In this document: positions 10,717-19,096 of the stretch, in pieces | How positions within the stretch are numbered: the first letter of the stretch is position 1 | Layout of the letters: the number at the start of each line of letters is the position of its first letter | Origin: Sarcomyxa edulis | Lineage: Eukaryota > Basidiomycota > Agaricomycetes > Agaricales > Mycenaceae | Direction of reading: 5' to 3' | Assembly (NCBI GenBank): GCA_009761415.1 | Contig: QUOL01000009.1 | Span: 1,116,001-1,180,000 of the forward strand | Length of the DNA stretch: 64,000 nt | The notes under the pieces: model-generated | What the model saw: the letters and a program-made list of their open reading frames with translations, nothing else | Told to the model about the DNA's origin: nothing | Databases searched by the model: none | Position numbers and translations under genes: made by a program

Positions 10717-13017
10717 ATGTCCCAATTGAACTCAACCGACATTACTATGACCGAAGGATTCATCGACAACGAAAACTGGATTGAGGACCGCTATAGCCGC
10801 GGTACCTGGTTTCCCAGAAGGACCGTTGGATACTATGGCGGTGAACCGGGACGGCGCACCTGGGTGTCCGCATTGGGAACATCTACGGACATTCCCCCTC
10901 CTCCTGGCGCCGAGCGAGTAGTAGACTCTATCGTAGATAGAGCTCCTCGACTGGACACCCCAGCCGGTCCTGTCCGTCGGATCGACGAGAGGCCCGAGAG
11001 GCCTCCCCCGCAGTCACGAGGTACAGGACGGTTTGATACGTCGCAACCTGCTCGCCCTCGGTCGCCTGGGCCTCGGCTCCGTGGCAACGAGCGTCAGTAT
11101 GAACGACGTTCATCTTCCCCCCCCAGGAGATATGCGGATGTGGTTAATGGGAGCAACCGTTCACGGGATTACCCTAACTCACGTCCCAGGTCTCCCGGTC
11201 GTCGTCCCAACTCTCCTGATCGAGATCGACGTCCCCCTATGACAACCTACCGCGGTGGGCATACACCTGACAATAGATATGTGGACCGTCGGGGACCAGG
11301 CCCTCGAGACCGCGCAACTGGATACCGCGAAGACAACCGCGACCAAGAAGACCGACTCAGGAACGCGGTTCAGTCTTCGATGCGGAATCGCGAGTTTCGC
11401 GAGGAAGCACGAGGAACGCAGTCGAAGTATAACGGGCCTCCCCGCACTCCTAGTATTCGAACGGAGAGCCCTCCTGGACGAATATTGGGACAGGATACTC
11501 AGAGTCGCCCCACCGCAATTGCCCCCAACCCGATACTGGCGCCCCATGACATTAGAAAAGCCGCGAGGAGTGACGCTGGTCATCCTATCGGTCCTTGGCC
11601 CAAGTACCGAGGATCCGAATACGTTGCAGGCGAGATTCCGGACGAGTCTGATTATGGCTCTGAATCGGACGACTCGGCAGAAGGGGAGGCCCTCAAGGCT
11701 AGTGAACGGCTGCGCCTTCACGAGGCAAACAAACGCCGACGCCAGCAGGAGCGAGAGGGCAAGGTCGTTCACGACCGAATTGCCCCTCCCATGGACGCGT
11801 CGAAAGTCGGCGTCTGGGCGGGTCTGCGCATAGAGACGATCCCCCAAGCCAAGAACCTACTCGACTGGGTAGCCAGTGGGGACGACAGTTCCTGGCACTT
11901 TTTCGTCTACATCCGTTACAGGTTGGGCGTTGAGACTCTACAGGAGAAGAGCATTGGTGAAACCTGGGTCAGCAAGAACCAGGGTAAATTCCAGAGCTTT
12001 AGGGAACAAGCTACGGGAGTGGTGCACGAATCTAAACGACAGACACGTCGACGGCTACAAGGAGGACCCGAAGGCCGGGATAATCGCGCATCTTCTTCCC
12101 ATAGTTCAACCGCGGCCAGCTCCTCCATTGCCCATACCAAAGAGGGTGATATGAGCCGTATAGTCGAACCAGCGGACGTGCCTACTTCCCGCAACACTCA
12201 CCCGGGTATCGACGCCGGTCCTGATGCCCTACGCGCTTACTACCGTGAACGCGCAACGGGTACGTGGCCTAAGGGTCTTCGAAACGCCGACTACGTTTGG
12301 CCCACCTCTCCTCATGACGATGTGTTGATCGACGATGCGCACGCATGGCTTATTATTCGAACGCTTGCGCCAGGCGACGTGGGCGTATCATTCCGCTCGC
12401 ATACGCATCACACATTCGTGACGGTCACCATGAATCTGTTTTCGATTCCTGGCCACTATAGTCGTCTTGTGGCATTGGGCGGCTACCCAATTCTGGACGT
12501 AACTCCCGAACACTTCCCCTTCTTGACGGAGAATATTACCACCTGTCAGGTGGCGTCTTGGTTCACGGCTCACGGTATCGCGACAGAAGGGTATGACTAT
12601 CATTGTCTACTCGAGTTCTGTCGTTCCCGCCGTAACGCGTTGAATCGGAGCTCCAGCCCTAATCGCGTCGAGTTCGAAGATAGCGTGTTGCCTCGTACTG
12701 TCACGGACGTTTTGCGCATCAAAGACTCGGAAGTCACTTCTTGGAATGACATTGTCTATGATGCCATTGCGCCGGGCATGTCCACCAGCTACCCTCGTCG
12801 TCCAAGTACTTCGGTCACGCTGGGCACCTCGGGTAAAAAGAAATCTGTTGTGGATGATGTCGAGATGAAGGACGCCACGACAAAAACAGATTTACCCGAA
12901 GTCGTTCCGGTCGTTGACAGCACTCTGGACGTCGAGGTCCCTGAGCAGGTTGCCGCTCCAGTCACGGAGACGGGGAGTGTCGCACCTGTGGACACCGACG
13001 GCGAAGTTGCGATATGA
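10717..13017 (+). CDS. Retrotransposon ORF3, unknown function (about 766 aa)
   Basis: This long ORF lies about 200 bp after pol and before the candidate LTR, on the same strand; the first ATG is 10717. The N-terminal 260 residues are Arg/Pro/Ser-rich with many RSP/RPRSPG-like motifs, resembling RNA-binding disordered tails. An acidic patch follows, then KRRRQQERE. Two ordered segments follow: around residues 370-430 (SWHFFVYIRYRLGVETLQEK) and about 500-660 (PDALRAYYRERATGTWPKGL, LFSIPGHYSRLVALGGYP, CQVASWFTAHGIATEGYDYH). The C-terminus is acidic. No zinc knuckle, envelope signal peptide, transmembrane segment or enzyme motif is visible. The position suggests an accessory or displaced Gag-like role, but that is inference only. 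I half-recognise similar agaricomycete hypothetical proteins. Confidence 0.75.
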   Translation: MSQLNSTDITMTEGFIDNENWIEDRYSRGTWFPRRTVGYYGGEPGRRTWVSALGTSTDIPPPPGAERVVDSIVDRAPRLDTPAGPVRRIDERPERPPPQSRGTGRFDTSQPARPRSPGPRLRGNERQYERRSSSPPRRYADVVNGSNRSRDYPNSRPRSPGRRPNSPDRDRRPPMTTYRGGHTPDNRYVDRRGPGPRDRATGYREDNRDQEDRLRNAVQSSMRNREFREEARGTQSKYNGPPRTPSIRTESPPGRILGQDTQSRPTAIAPNPILAPHDIRKAARSDAGHPIGPWPKYRGSEYVAGEIPDESDYGSESDDSAEGEALKASERLRLHEANKRRRQQEREGKVVHDRIAPPMDASKVGVWAGLRIETIPQAKNLLDWVASGDDSSWHFFVYIRYRLGVETLQEKSIGETWVSKNQGKFQSFREQATGVVHESKRQTRRRLQGGPEGRDNRASSSHSSTAASSSIAHTKEGDMSRIVEPADVPTSRNTHPGIDAGPDALRAYYRERATGTWPKGLRNADYVWPTSPHDDVLIDDAHAWLIIRTLAPGDVGVSFRSHTHHTFVTVTMNLFSIPGHYSRLVALGGYPILDVTPEHFPFLTENITTCQVASWFTAHGIATEGYDYHCLLEFCRSRRNALNRSSSPNRVEFEDSVLPRTVTDVLRIKDSEVTSWNDIVYDAIAPGMSTSYPRRPSTSVTLGTSGKKKSVVDDVEMKDATTKTDLPEVVPVVDSTLDVEVPEQVAAPVTETGSVAPVDTDGEVAI

Positions 13018-13177
13018 AGATTTCGGCGCGTCACGATGCTGGTCACCCCACGTTTCCAACATCGTTCGGACTTCTTTCCTTGCCCCACGTTCGGGACGGA
13101 GCCCATTGCACCGAAATTTTCTTTTCCTTCCTATCATGCAGTATCGGACTCGTGCGACTCGTCCTGGGGGGGAGGTG

Positions 13178-13439
13178 TGTTAGGCGACAGTCCCCAGACT
13201 CGGTCCCAGACTCGGAAACGTCACAACCCTCGTGGTCACTCGTGTTATTACATATGATATAGTAGTTACATCTGTTTGTACATATAAAAGATGCACGGAC
13301 GGATAGTTGTAGACATCCTACAACTACCCATCCTATAAGCCATCGAGACCTTACTCTTAATAGAGCTTGTTTCAGTTTATACTGGGTTGCTTGCTAAGGA
13401 CATCAAACACCCACTCTACACCGGCGGACAAGAACAACA
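13178..13439 (+). repeat. Candidate 3' LTR of the Ty3/gypsy element
   Basis: A purine run (GGGGGGGAGG, about 13166-13175) directly precedes a segment that starts TGTTAG and ends AACA, giving the TG...CA ends expected of an LTR; its length is 262 bp. Inside are a TATA-like box and a 9-bp perfect hairpin. It comes directly after ORF3, as a 3' LTR should. No second copy was recognised upstream, so the call rests on position and end signals only. Confidence 0.5.
13283..13326 (+). promoter_or_regulatory. TATA box and hairpin inside the candidate LTR
   Basis: TATAAAA is at 13283-13289. Downstream, TAGTTGTAG (13304-13312) pairs perfectly with CTACAACTA (13318-13326) around a 5-nt loop. In an LTR these would mark the U3 promoter and an R-region structure. 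The gene that follows begins about 150-230 bp downstream, so this promoter could also drive it. Confidence 0.45.
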
Positions 13440-13511
13440 GTGAGTCTCTTGAATATACACCTTGGTGATGTAAATGCTGATCGAGTCTTGCCAGTTGTTG
13501 CTCTCCGACAG

Positions 13512-15442
13512 TGGAATCAGGCTGCTTCTGCAGCTTACACCAAATATATGCAGGGCATCAGTCTCAAGGACAAAGTAGCACGGGATGCCAAACGCCAGGA
13601 ACTTATGATGGACCTGGAGCTTGCAGAGATCATGATGACTCCACCATCCACTGCTAAGACTGTGAACACCTGTGTTCGCCAGTTGACAAGTCTCGTAAGC
13701 TATTCTTGCTTTCTAATTGCTCATTCTGCCTTTTTGCTGATATCTACATGATTATAGGCTAAATCCTACAGTCGGAAGTATGGTGTTGAGATGTGGGGAG
13801 GTGTTGTCTCCAGGGGTGCTGACCCTGAGGCTGACCTTGCTAGCGCTATGTTCTCGGGCTCTCCAGAAGCGAAAGATATACTGGAGAAGAACAAAGTTCC
13901 AATCCGTAACCTGCTGACCCTCTTTGCAGCCGGAATCCGGTTAGTACTGAAACTTCCTATTTTTCGGACACTGCTGATATTTGTCTTGAATGCAGAGTTC
14001 AGGCTGCCAACAATTCGGGGGAAATGATATTGCCACTTATGGCAGACCCCAAGAAAAAGCCCAAACGTGATGAGGTTCGAAGACAGGTGTCTTCGAGACT
14101 TCGTGAACAACTCAGTAAGTCAACAATCAAATGAGTCTTTGAGCTATTCTTCTTACCAGCGTTTAAGCTCTTTGGGTCCCTAGCAAAGGAAAATGCCAAC
14201 CTTCCATGTTCCTTAGAGATGCCACCACCCATCATGTCAGGGCCATGAATTGGCCCAATGACGTTCAACCCATCGGACCTGGATTTGCCGTCCATAAGTT
14301 GACGGTCATTGAGTTAGGCTTCTTGGCTGCTGCTTTGACTGGACAGGCTGGAGATCCTGCTCAGCTCAGGTTCGAAAAGTGGTCCGAAGGTTTGTTTGTT
14401 GTGTTTCCACTGTTATTTTACTTATCTGATCAAGTTCTTCACCACAGAGGAATGTCAAATGCCCCAGGATTCTCCATCTTATCCCAAGATTCCTTTGGTA
14501 ATCTCACAAAAGGGACCTGTTCTCCTTCGAGTTTCGGACTATCTGAAGTCATCGAAGGATAAGGTCGTTGAAGAACCAGGGACTTCGGATGATGAAGAGG
14601 TTCCCCCAGCTCCCTATAACCCTTCGAAGTCCGCTCCGGAAAAATCTGTGGCATCGACTTCCGGTCCTGCTCCCCAACAGCCTTCCCGCCCTGCCCCTCA
14701 TCAACCTCCAACCAGAACTCTGCCTCCTGGGGTTGCTTCTTCCTCTCGCCCCACCCCTGTCTCTCGTAAGCGCTCTGTTTCCCAACAAAGGGCTGCTTCA
14801 GACTCTTTTCCGTTGATGGAGTCCCGTTTGAGGGCGGAGCAGAGGTTGGTGCCAGTGGATGAAGATTACAGTGAAGACCACCTGGAGCAGCATCCCTCCA
14901 AGCGATCAAGGATGCAGGAATCACAACACCATCCCTACCTTCCTTCTCAGATGCCTGGTCGTTCCCCCGATGACCATTTCATCTCTCAGCATTCCTCTCG
15001 TGTTCCCAGCCATCCTCCGGAGTCTTATGAAGTCCAATATCACTCCTCTCGCATGTCCAGTCACCCTCCAGAGCCTCAGCAAGGTTATCGCCAGCCACCT
15101 CGCAATGCTGACTACGGTTACGATGAGCGTTACATGAGGCAAGGGGAGTTTGACATGGATCATCAGGGATATCGTGGTTATGATTATCGACGGCGCTCAC
15201 CAGGTCCACAGGAGCAGAGACGCTATTACGACGGAGGATATTCAGAGTCTCGGTATCCTAGTTATCCTCCCCATTCTTCCTGGCACCCTGACCATCACGG
15301 CTGGCAGCCAAGTGACCAGGCCTATCGTGGGTCTCTTCCTCCACCTCAGAGGAACTCGGGACTTCCTCCCCCCAACGATTTAGACAGAGAAACGTATGAT
15401 GGTCCTTCAAGGCCTCGGAATGCGTATCGGGATCAGTATTGA
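13512..15442 (+). CDS. Multi-exon agaricomycete orphan with Pro/His/Tyr-rich tail
   Basis: Exons fit as 13512-13694, 13758-13939, 13996-14114, about 14168/14184-14389 and 14448-15442, all with GT donors and AG acceptors. The ordered part carries motifs such as KDKVARDAKRQELMMDLELA, YSRKYGVEMWGG, AMNWPNDVQPIGPG and VIELGFLAAALTGQAGDP. The last 300 residues are disordered (Ser/Pro, then His/Pro/Tyr/Arg). A GTGAGT donor at 13440 paired with CCGACAG ending 13511 makes an intron directly at the LTR end, so the original first exon is either the LTR or lost. The first in-frame ATG is about 13547. The frame changes in exon 4: the better acceptor (14183) leads to an early stop, and only a weaker AAG acceptor (14167) keeps the frame. 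It may be a damaged gene. I do not recognise the family. Confidence 0.55.
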
Positions 15443-15584
15443 GTTGTTTATTGGTTTCTATTGGTTTATACATGATTTTCTCTAATTTGACTGTTTTATA
15501 TTAGTTTCTGCCTTATTCCTACTATAGCTATGTGGCTTTCCATAATTTCTCCCTCAGACTATCATTTTTGGCCTATACCACCTA

Positions 15585-15722
15585 TTGCCATGGACTTGCA
15601 TATTTTTTACGTTTACCTCCAAAGTTTGGCTTATACCCTCCATTGCCATGGACTTGCATATGCCGTTACTTTTACTTTTGGCTTATACCTGCATACCTGC
15701 TATTGCCATGGACTTGTGCATG
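15585..15722. repeat. Three copies of a 60-70 bp repeat with CTATTGCCATGGACTTG
   Basis: The core TTGCCATGGACTTG(C/T)(A/G) occurs near 15587, 15645 and 15704. Each copy is preceded by a GGC(T/C)TATACC-like segment. Spacing is about 60 bp with small length differences. Any start codons here are produced by the repeated CCATGG, so ORFs through it are not treated as genes. Confidence 0.65.
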
Positions 15723-15861
15723 ATTTCGACATTAGAATATTCTTCGTATATTACAATTAATTAATGTGGACTTGGATAGTTCATGTTCTTCCCAGTGCCT
15801 TGGAATTGATGCAGCTTGAGACATTTCAAAACTTGGAACTTTAACACTTGTCTCAAACAGA

Positions 15862-16222
15862 TGGGCTTATCCCACTGACATTGTGGGACATCCCCAGAGG
15901 TCGGGGAGTTCCCAGACTCCTTGTGGGATTCCCATCCTGATACTGGGATGTCCCAAATAACCTGGGCTATTGCCAAGGTATGTGGGGACTTCCCAGTTTC
16001 ACTGATGGGATGTTCCCATCACGTATGGGACGTCCCCATCATCAGATGGAACAACCCATATCAGATGCGGGAATGTCCCAGGGAAGCATGTCACTTCCCG
16101 GGCACAGAGACATGTTCCCATTTCACAGGTTCAACATCCCCACATCAAACTGGGACGTCCCACATCAAACTGGGACGTCCCAACTCAAACTGGGAAGTCC
16201 CAACTCAAACTGGGAGGTCTCA
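15862..16222. repeat. Palindrome array 1: TGGGA-NN-TCCCA units
   Basis: About 17 short inverted repeats of the form TGGGA-(2-4 nt)-TCCCA follow one another with a mean spacing near 21 bp. The last units are the most regular: TGGGACGTCCCA twice, then TGGGAAGTCCCA and TGGGAGGTCTCA, separated by CATCAAAC or ACTCAAAC, giving an exact 20-bp period. Earlier units are more degenerate, with one arm mutated in several. No protein-like ORF explains the pattern; the palindromes create recurring Trp-Asp-Val-Pro and Gly-Thr-Ser translations in different frames. Confidence 0.85.
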
Positions 16223-16447
16223 ACTCAAACTATTTGGGTATCATATATTTGTCAGAATAGTTAGAAATACATTGTGTGATCAGATGACACTATGTAATGA
16301 CCGTCTGGAATATAATGAAACTTTGCGTTTGAGACATGTCTCTTGTCCACCAATACATGACCATTCCACAAGACTAGGCGTCTAAGGCACACCTATTGTC
16401 AACGGATTCTAAATTATTCAACAAGAGTTTGCTTTTGATGTACATCT

Positions 16448-16786
16448 CTTGTCAACCAGTTCTGGGAGATCGATTTTGTTCTGGGATTCTTGTACGTTTC
16501 TTGTCAACCAGTTCTGTGAGATCGATTTTGTTCTGGGATTCTTGTATGTTTCTTGTCAACCAGTTCTGGGAGATCGATTTTGTTCTGGGATTCTTGTACG
16601 TTTCTTGTCAACCAGTTCTGTGAGATCAATTTTGTTCTGGGATTCTTGTACGTTTCTTGTCAACCAGTTCTGGGAGATCGATTTTGTTCTGGGATTCTTG
16701 TACGTTTCTTGTCAACCAGTTCTGTGAGATCAATTTTGTTCTGGGATTCTTGTACGTCTCTTGTTAACCAGTTCTGGGCGATCAGA
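16448..16786. repeat. 52-bp satellite, about 6.5 copies
   Basis: A 52-bp unit beginning CTTGTCAACCAGTTCTG starts at 16448, 16500, 16552, 16604, 16656 and 16708, with a partial copy at 16760. Copies alternate between TCTGGGAGATC and TCTGTGAGATC, so the true higher-order unit is about 104 bp. Conservation between copies is near complete. The repeat has no stop in several frames, which creates artificial ORFs. Confidence 0.92.
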
Positions 16787-17252
16787 TGTTGCCATTGAAA
16801 TGAGTCACATCGGCCTTTTAAAATGCCACGTGATGTGTCCATGCATGACATGGTCATGCCACACGTCACATGTGCATCATATGTATACTTGATCATTGTT
16901 TTGGTGTTCTAAAGGTCCAAAACCAAATGCAGTAAGTGAGGCTCAAACACTTGAAGTTTTCGGACACTTTTACCACTGCACCAGAAAGGAATATAATACT
17001 AGAACCTTTTAGCAAAACTGTACTGCGTTCAAACTAATTCTACCACCCCATACACCAAGCATTTCAAACCAGATCTCTTTGTCTACCGATCCTGAAAAAC
17101 TTATCTTATTCTGGCATTACCTCAAAAAGACTCTGCCTTCAAGGCACATCTCTTGTTCTCTGGTTCTAAGGCATTGGTCTTGTTCTACAAGCCTAGACTG
17201 CACAAAACTTTCAAGAATTCCACAAGACTGACACAAGACATGGATGGGTACT

Positions 17253-17602
17253 CCCATCAAGTGTAGGGAATATCCATATTACTGTGGGAGCTCCCATCAA
17301 TTAATATTGGGCATTGGTAGGATGTTCCCCAATTCCCTGATTGAATACTACTTATGTCATGGGAGCATCCATGATATATGTGGGATATCCCCATCTGACA
17401 TGGGAAGGTCCCACACCAGCATCATGTCCCACTTGCCTGTCTGGGACCTCCCAAAGATGATCTGGGAGGTCCCATCTCTACAGCCAGGACGTCCCACGGA
17501 GTTCTGGGGAACATCCCGTAAATCCTTGGGACGTCCCATCATTGGCTGGGACATCCCATTGATCATTGGGAATGTCCCAATCATTGGCTGGGAGGTCCCA
17601 AA
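17253..17602. repeat. Palindrome array 2: TGGGA-NN-TCCCA units
   Basis: About 16 palindromic units of the same family as array 1 occur with a mean spacing of 22-23 bp. Clear cases are TGGGAGCTCCCA, TGGGACCTCCCA, TGGGAGGTCCCA (twice), TGGGACGTCCCA and TGGGACATCCCA. The centre dinucleotide varies while the arms are kept. The array is flanked by a 12-bp direct repeat, ACACAAGACATG, at 17231-17242 and 17609-17620. Confidence 0.85.
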
Positions 17603-17629
17603 CAATACACACAAGACATGTTGAATGAA

Positions 17630-18595
17630 GGTATAATAAGCCATGTTGAGAGCTTGAATCATAGAGGTAGTCATTTACTTGGCCTGCGTCAACAACAGCG
17701 AGTTATCCCAAAGTCCAACTCAGCAGTATTACCACCAGCAGGTCATCACTCTCCTCACACAACACACGCAAAGCCGTCAACAGAGATCTCTGACAAATCT
17801 TTGATCATTGCCCAACACCTAATAAGGACACACAAAGTCGTTAGCAGGCAAAATCAATCAAGTCTTTAGCAACAACAACAGCAATGAGTGTACATAGGAG
17901 TGTTTTTAATTCATCCGTATGGAGACGACAAAACCATAGTTGTCATCAATCCCTTTCTGTCTACACTCAGACAATAATACTCACAGGCAGTGGCTCTCTC
18001 AATCAGCTCGATAATCTTTTCCACCTCCAAACCCTTGCGAGCAGCACCATCTCTCACCTTCCAATCTTCTGGTAAACTTGCCAATCGTTGTTGTCAGCCC
18101 CTCTCCAACAACACTGTCTCTCCAACGCCCAGTCTAGCCGTATCTGTTTCCAATACCATCCTCCACACCAACAACACCAACGCTAACACCAATCACAATA
18201 ACAACTACACCAGCCTGAACAGCACTATCTCTAGATCACACCGTGCTCCCTTGTACATGCCCATTCACCTTTGTCGGCCCTGTTTTTGGCCCATAACCAC
18301 TTTCAAGCAATCCTTCACCTGTTCTGCTTCCTCCACCAATTTCCCTATCTGCAATGACATGACAGAGGTTGGGGACCACAACTAATATCAGTTGGATCTG
18401 GATTTTGACATCAATGGAGAGGTAAGCACTCCTCCTGTGATGCCTACCCGTCCCCCTTATGTTATACCTGCTATGAACACCTTGCATAAGATTTACGATG
18501 ACAGGCCTTGTACTGCACCACTCTCTGATGCTAATGAACCATAATAGTGATACCTGGTGCTAAGCGCAAATGCCAGAAAAAAAATGGAAAAGTGA
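17630..18595. other. Gene-free stretch between palindrome arrays
   Basis: About 950 bp without a supported gene. The composition is rich in CAACA and CACC, with short poly-CAA and AACACC runs (for example 17866-17884 and 18165-18210). Short ORFs lack conserved motifs and start at random ATGs. With the arrays on both sides, this is probably the body of an unrecognised repetitive element. Confidence 0.45.
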
Positions 18596-18599
18596 CCCC

Positions 18600-18790
18600 A
18601 GACACCCTGTGACATTCTGGGGAAGCCCAGCAGCCATGGGCTGTCCCATGGGTACGTGGGACATGGGCAGCCCTTCTAGGACATACCCAAAGATGGGACG
18701 TTCCCAAGATCCCGCACCCACAGACAGTCCCATAGGAATTTTGGGGAAGCCCAAGATATCTTGGGATTGACCATGTGCCCATGGGCACTC
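18600..18790. repeat. Palindrome array 3, degenerate
   Basis: About eight degenerate units of the TGGGA/TCCCA family, for example CATGGGCTGTCCCATG, ATGGGACGTTCCCA and CCATGTGCCCATGG. Spacing is again about 20-25 bp. Arms are more mutated than in arrays 1 and 2, suggesting an older copy. The array ends directly before a 12-bp inverted repeat. Confidence 0.7.
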
Positions 18791-18792
18791 AT

Positions 18793-18837
18793 ACCTCTTA
18801 GGTTATATATTCTGTCAATTTTGTCAACCTAAGAGGT
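18793..18837. repeat. 12-bp perfect inverted repeat (hairpin)
   Basis: ACCTCTTAGGTT (18793-18804) and AACCTAAGAGGT (18826-18837) are perfect reverse complements around a 21-nt AT-rich loop. The position at the end of palindrome array 3 suggests it marks the boundary of the repeat island. Confidence 0.7.
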
Positions 18838-19096
18838 TGGGAGGGGGGGGTTGACTGAAGTGCCACGAACTGAACTTCCACTCGAGAGTATTGTGCGAGT
18901 ATCATGAAGGTGAAGATATTCTTGATTCCACTGTTTCATGTTGTCGAGAAAACGGCTCAAATCAAGTACTGCAAGTCTGCGTTTTCGGGATATAATACAT
19001 GTTGAGCGTATTAAAACGCGGGGGTTGATCAAATTGACGTGCAACACCCTAGAAAATCAACGAAGAACATGAAGATTAGTCTTGCGGTAAACTAAA

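Larger units (their letters stand above)
5008..13439 (+). mobile_element. Ty3/gypsy chromovirus-type LTR retrotransposon, 5' end unresolved
   Basis: Protease, reverse transcriptase, RNase H, integrase and a chromodomain-like end occur in the Ty3/gypsy order on one strand. They are followed by a third ORF and by a candidate polypurine tract and LTR (13178-13439). The left limit given is the stop codon that opens ORF1; the true 5' end is not visible and no second LTR copy was recognised in 1600-5000. ORF1 and pol are interrupted by one in-frame TGA; otherwise the ORFs are intact over 8 kb, indicating a young insertion or selection. Its 3' edge abuts the first recognisable exon of the downstream gene. 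Confidence 0.9.

Noticed and set aside
15921..16385. Open frame of about 150 codons through palindrome array 1
   Set aside because: The frame exists only because the repeat lacks stops; the translation is recurring Trp-Asp-Val-Pro/Gly-Thr-Ser fragments that shift frame between units.
16396..16798. Overlapping 75-92 codon frames in the 52-bp satellite
   Set aside because: The 52-bp period is not a multiple of three, so the same peptide appears in every frame; this is a repeat artefact, not a gene.
15862..17602. CRISPR-like array
   Set aside because: Repeats are short palindromes with variable spacers and copy decay, in a eukaryotic intron-rich genome; no cas genes and no conserved direct repeat of 24-40 bp.
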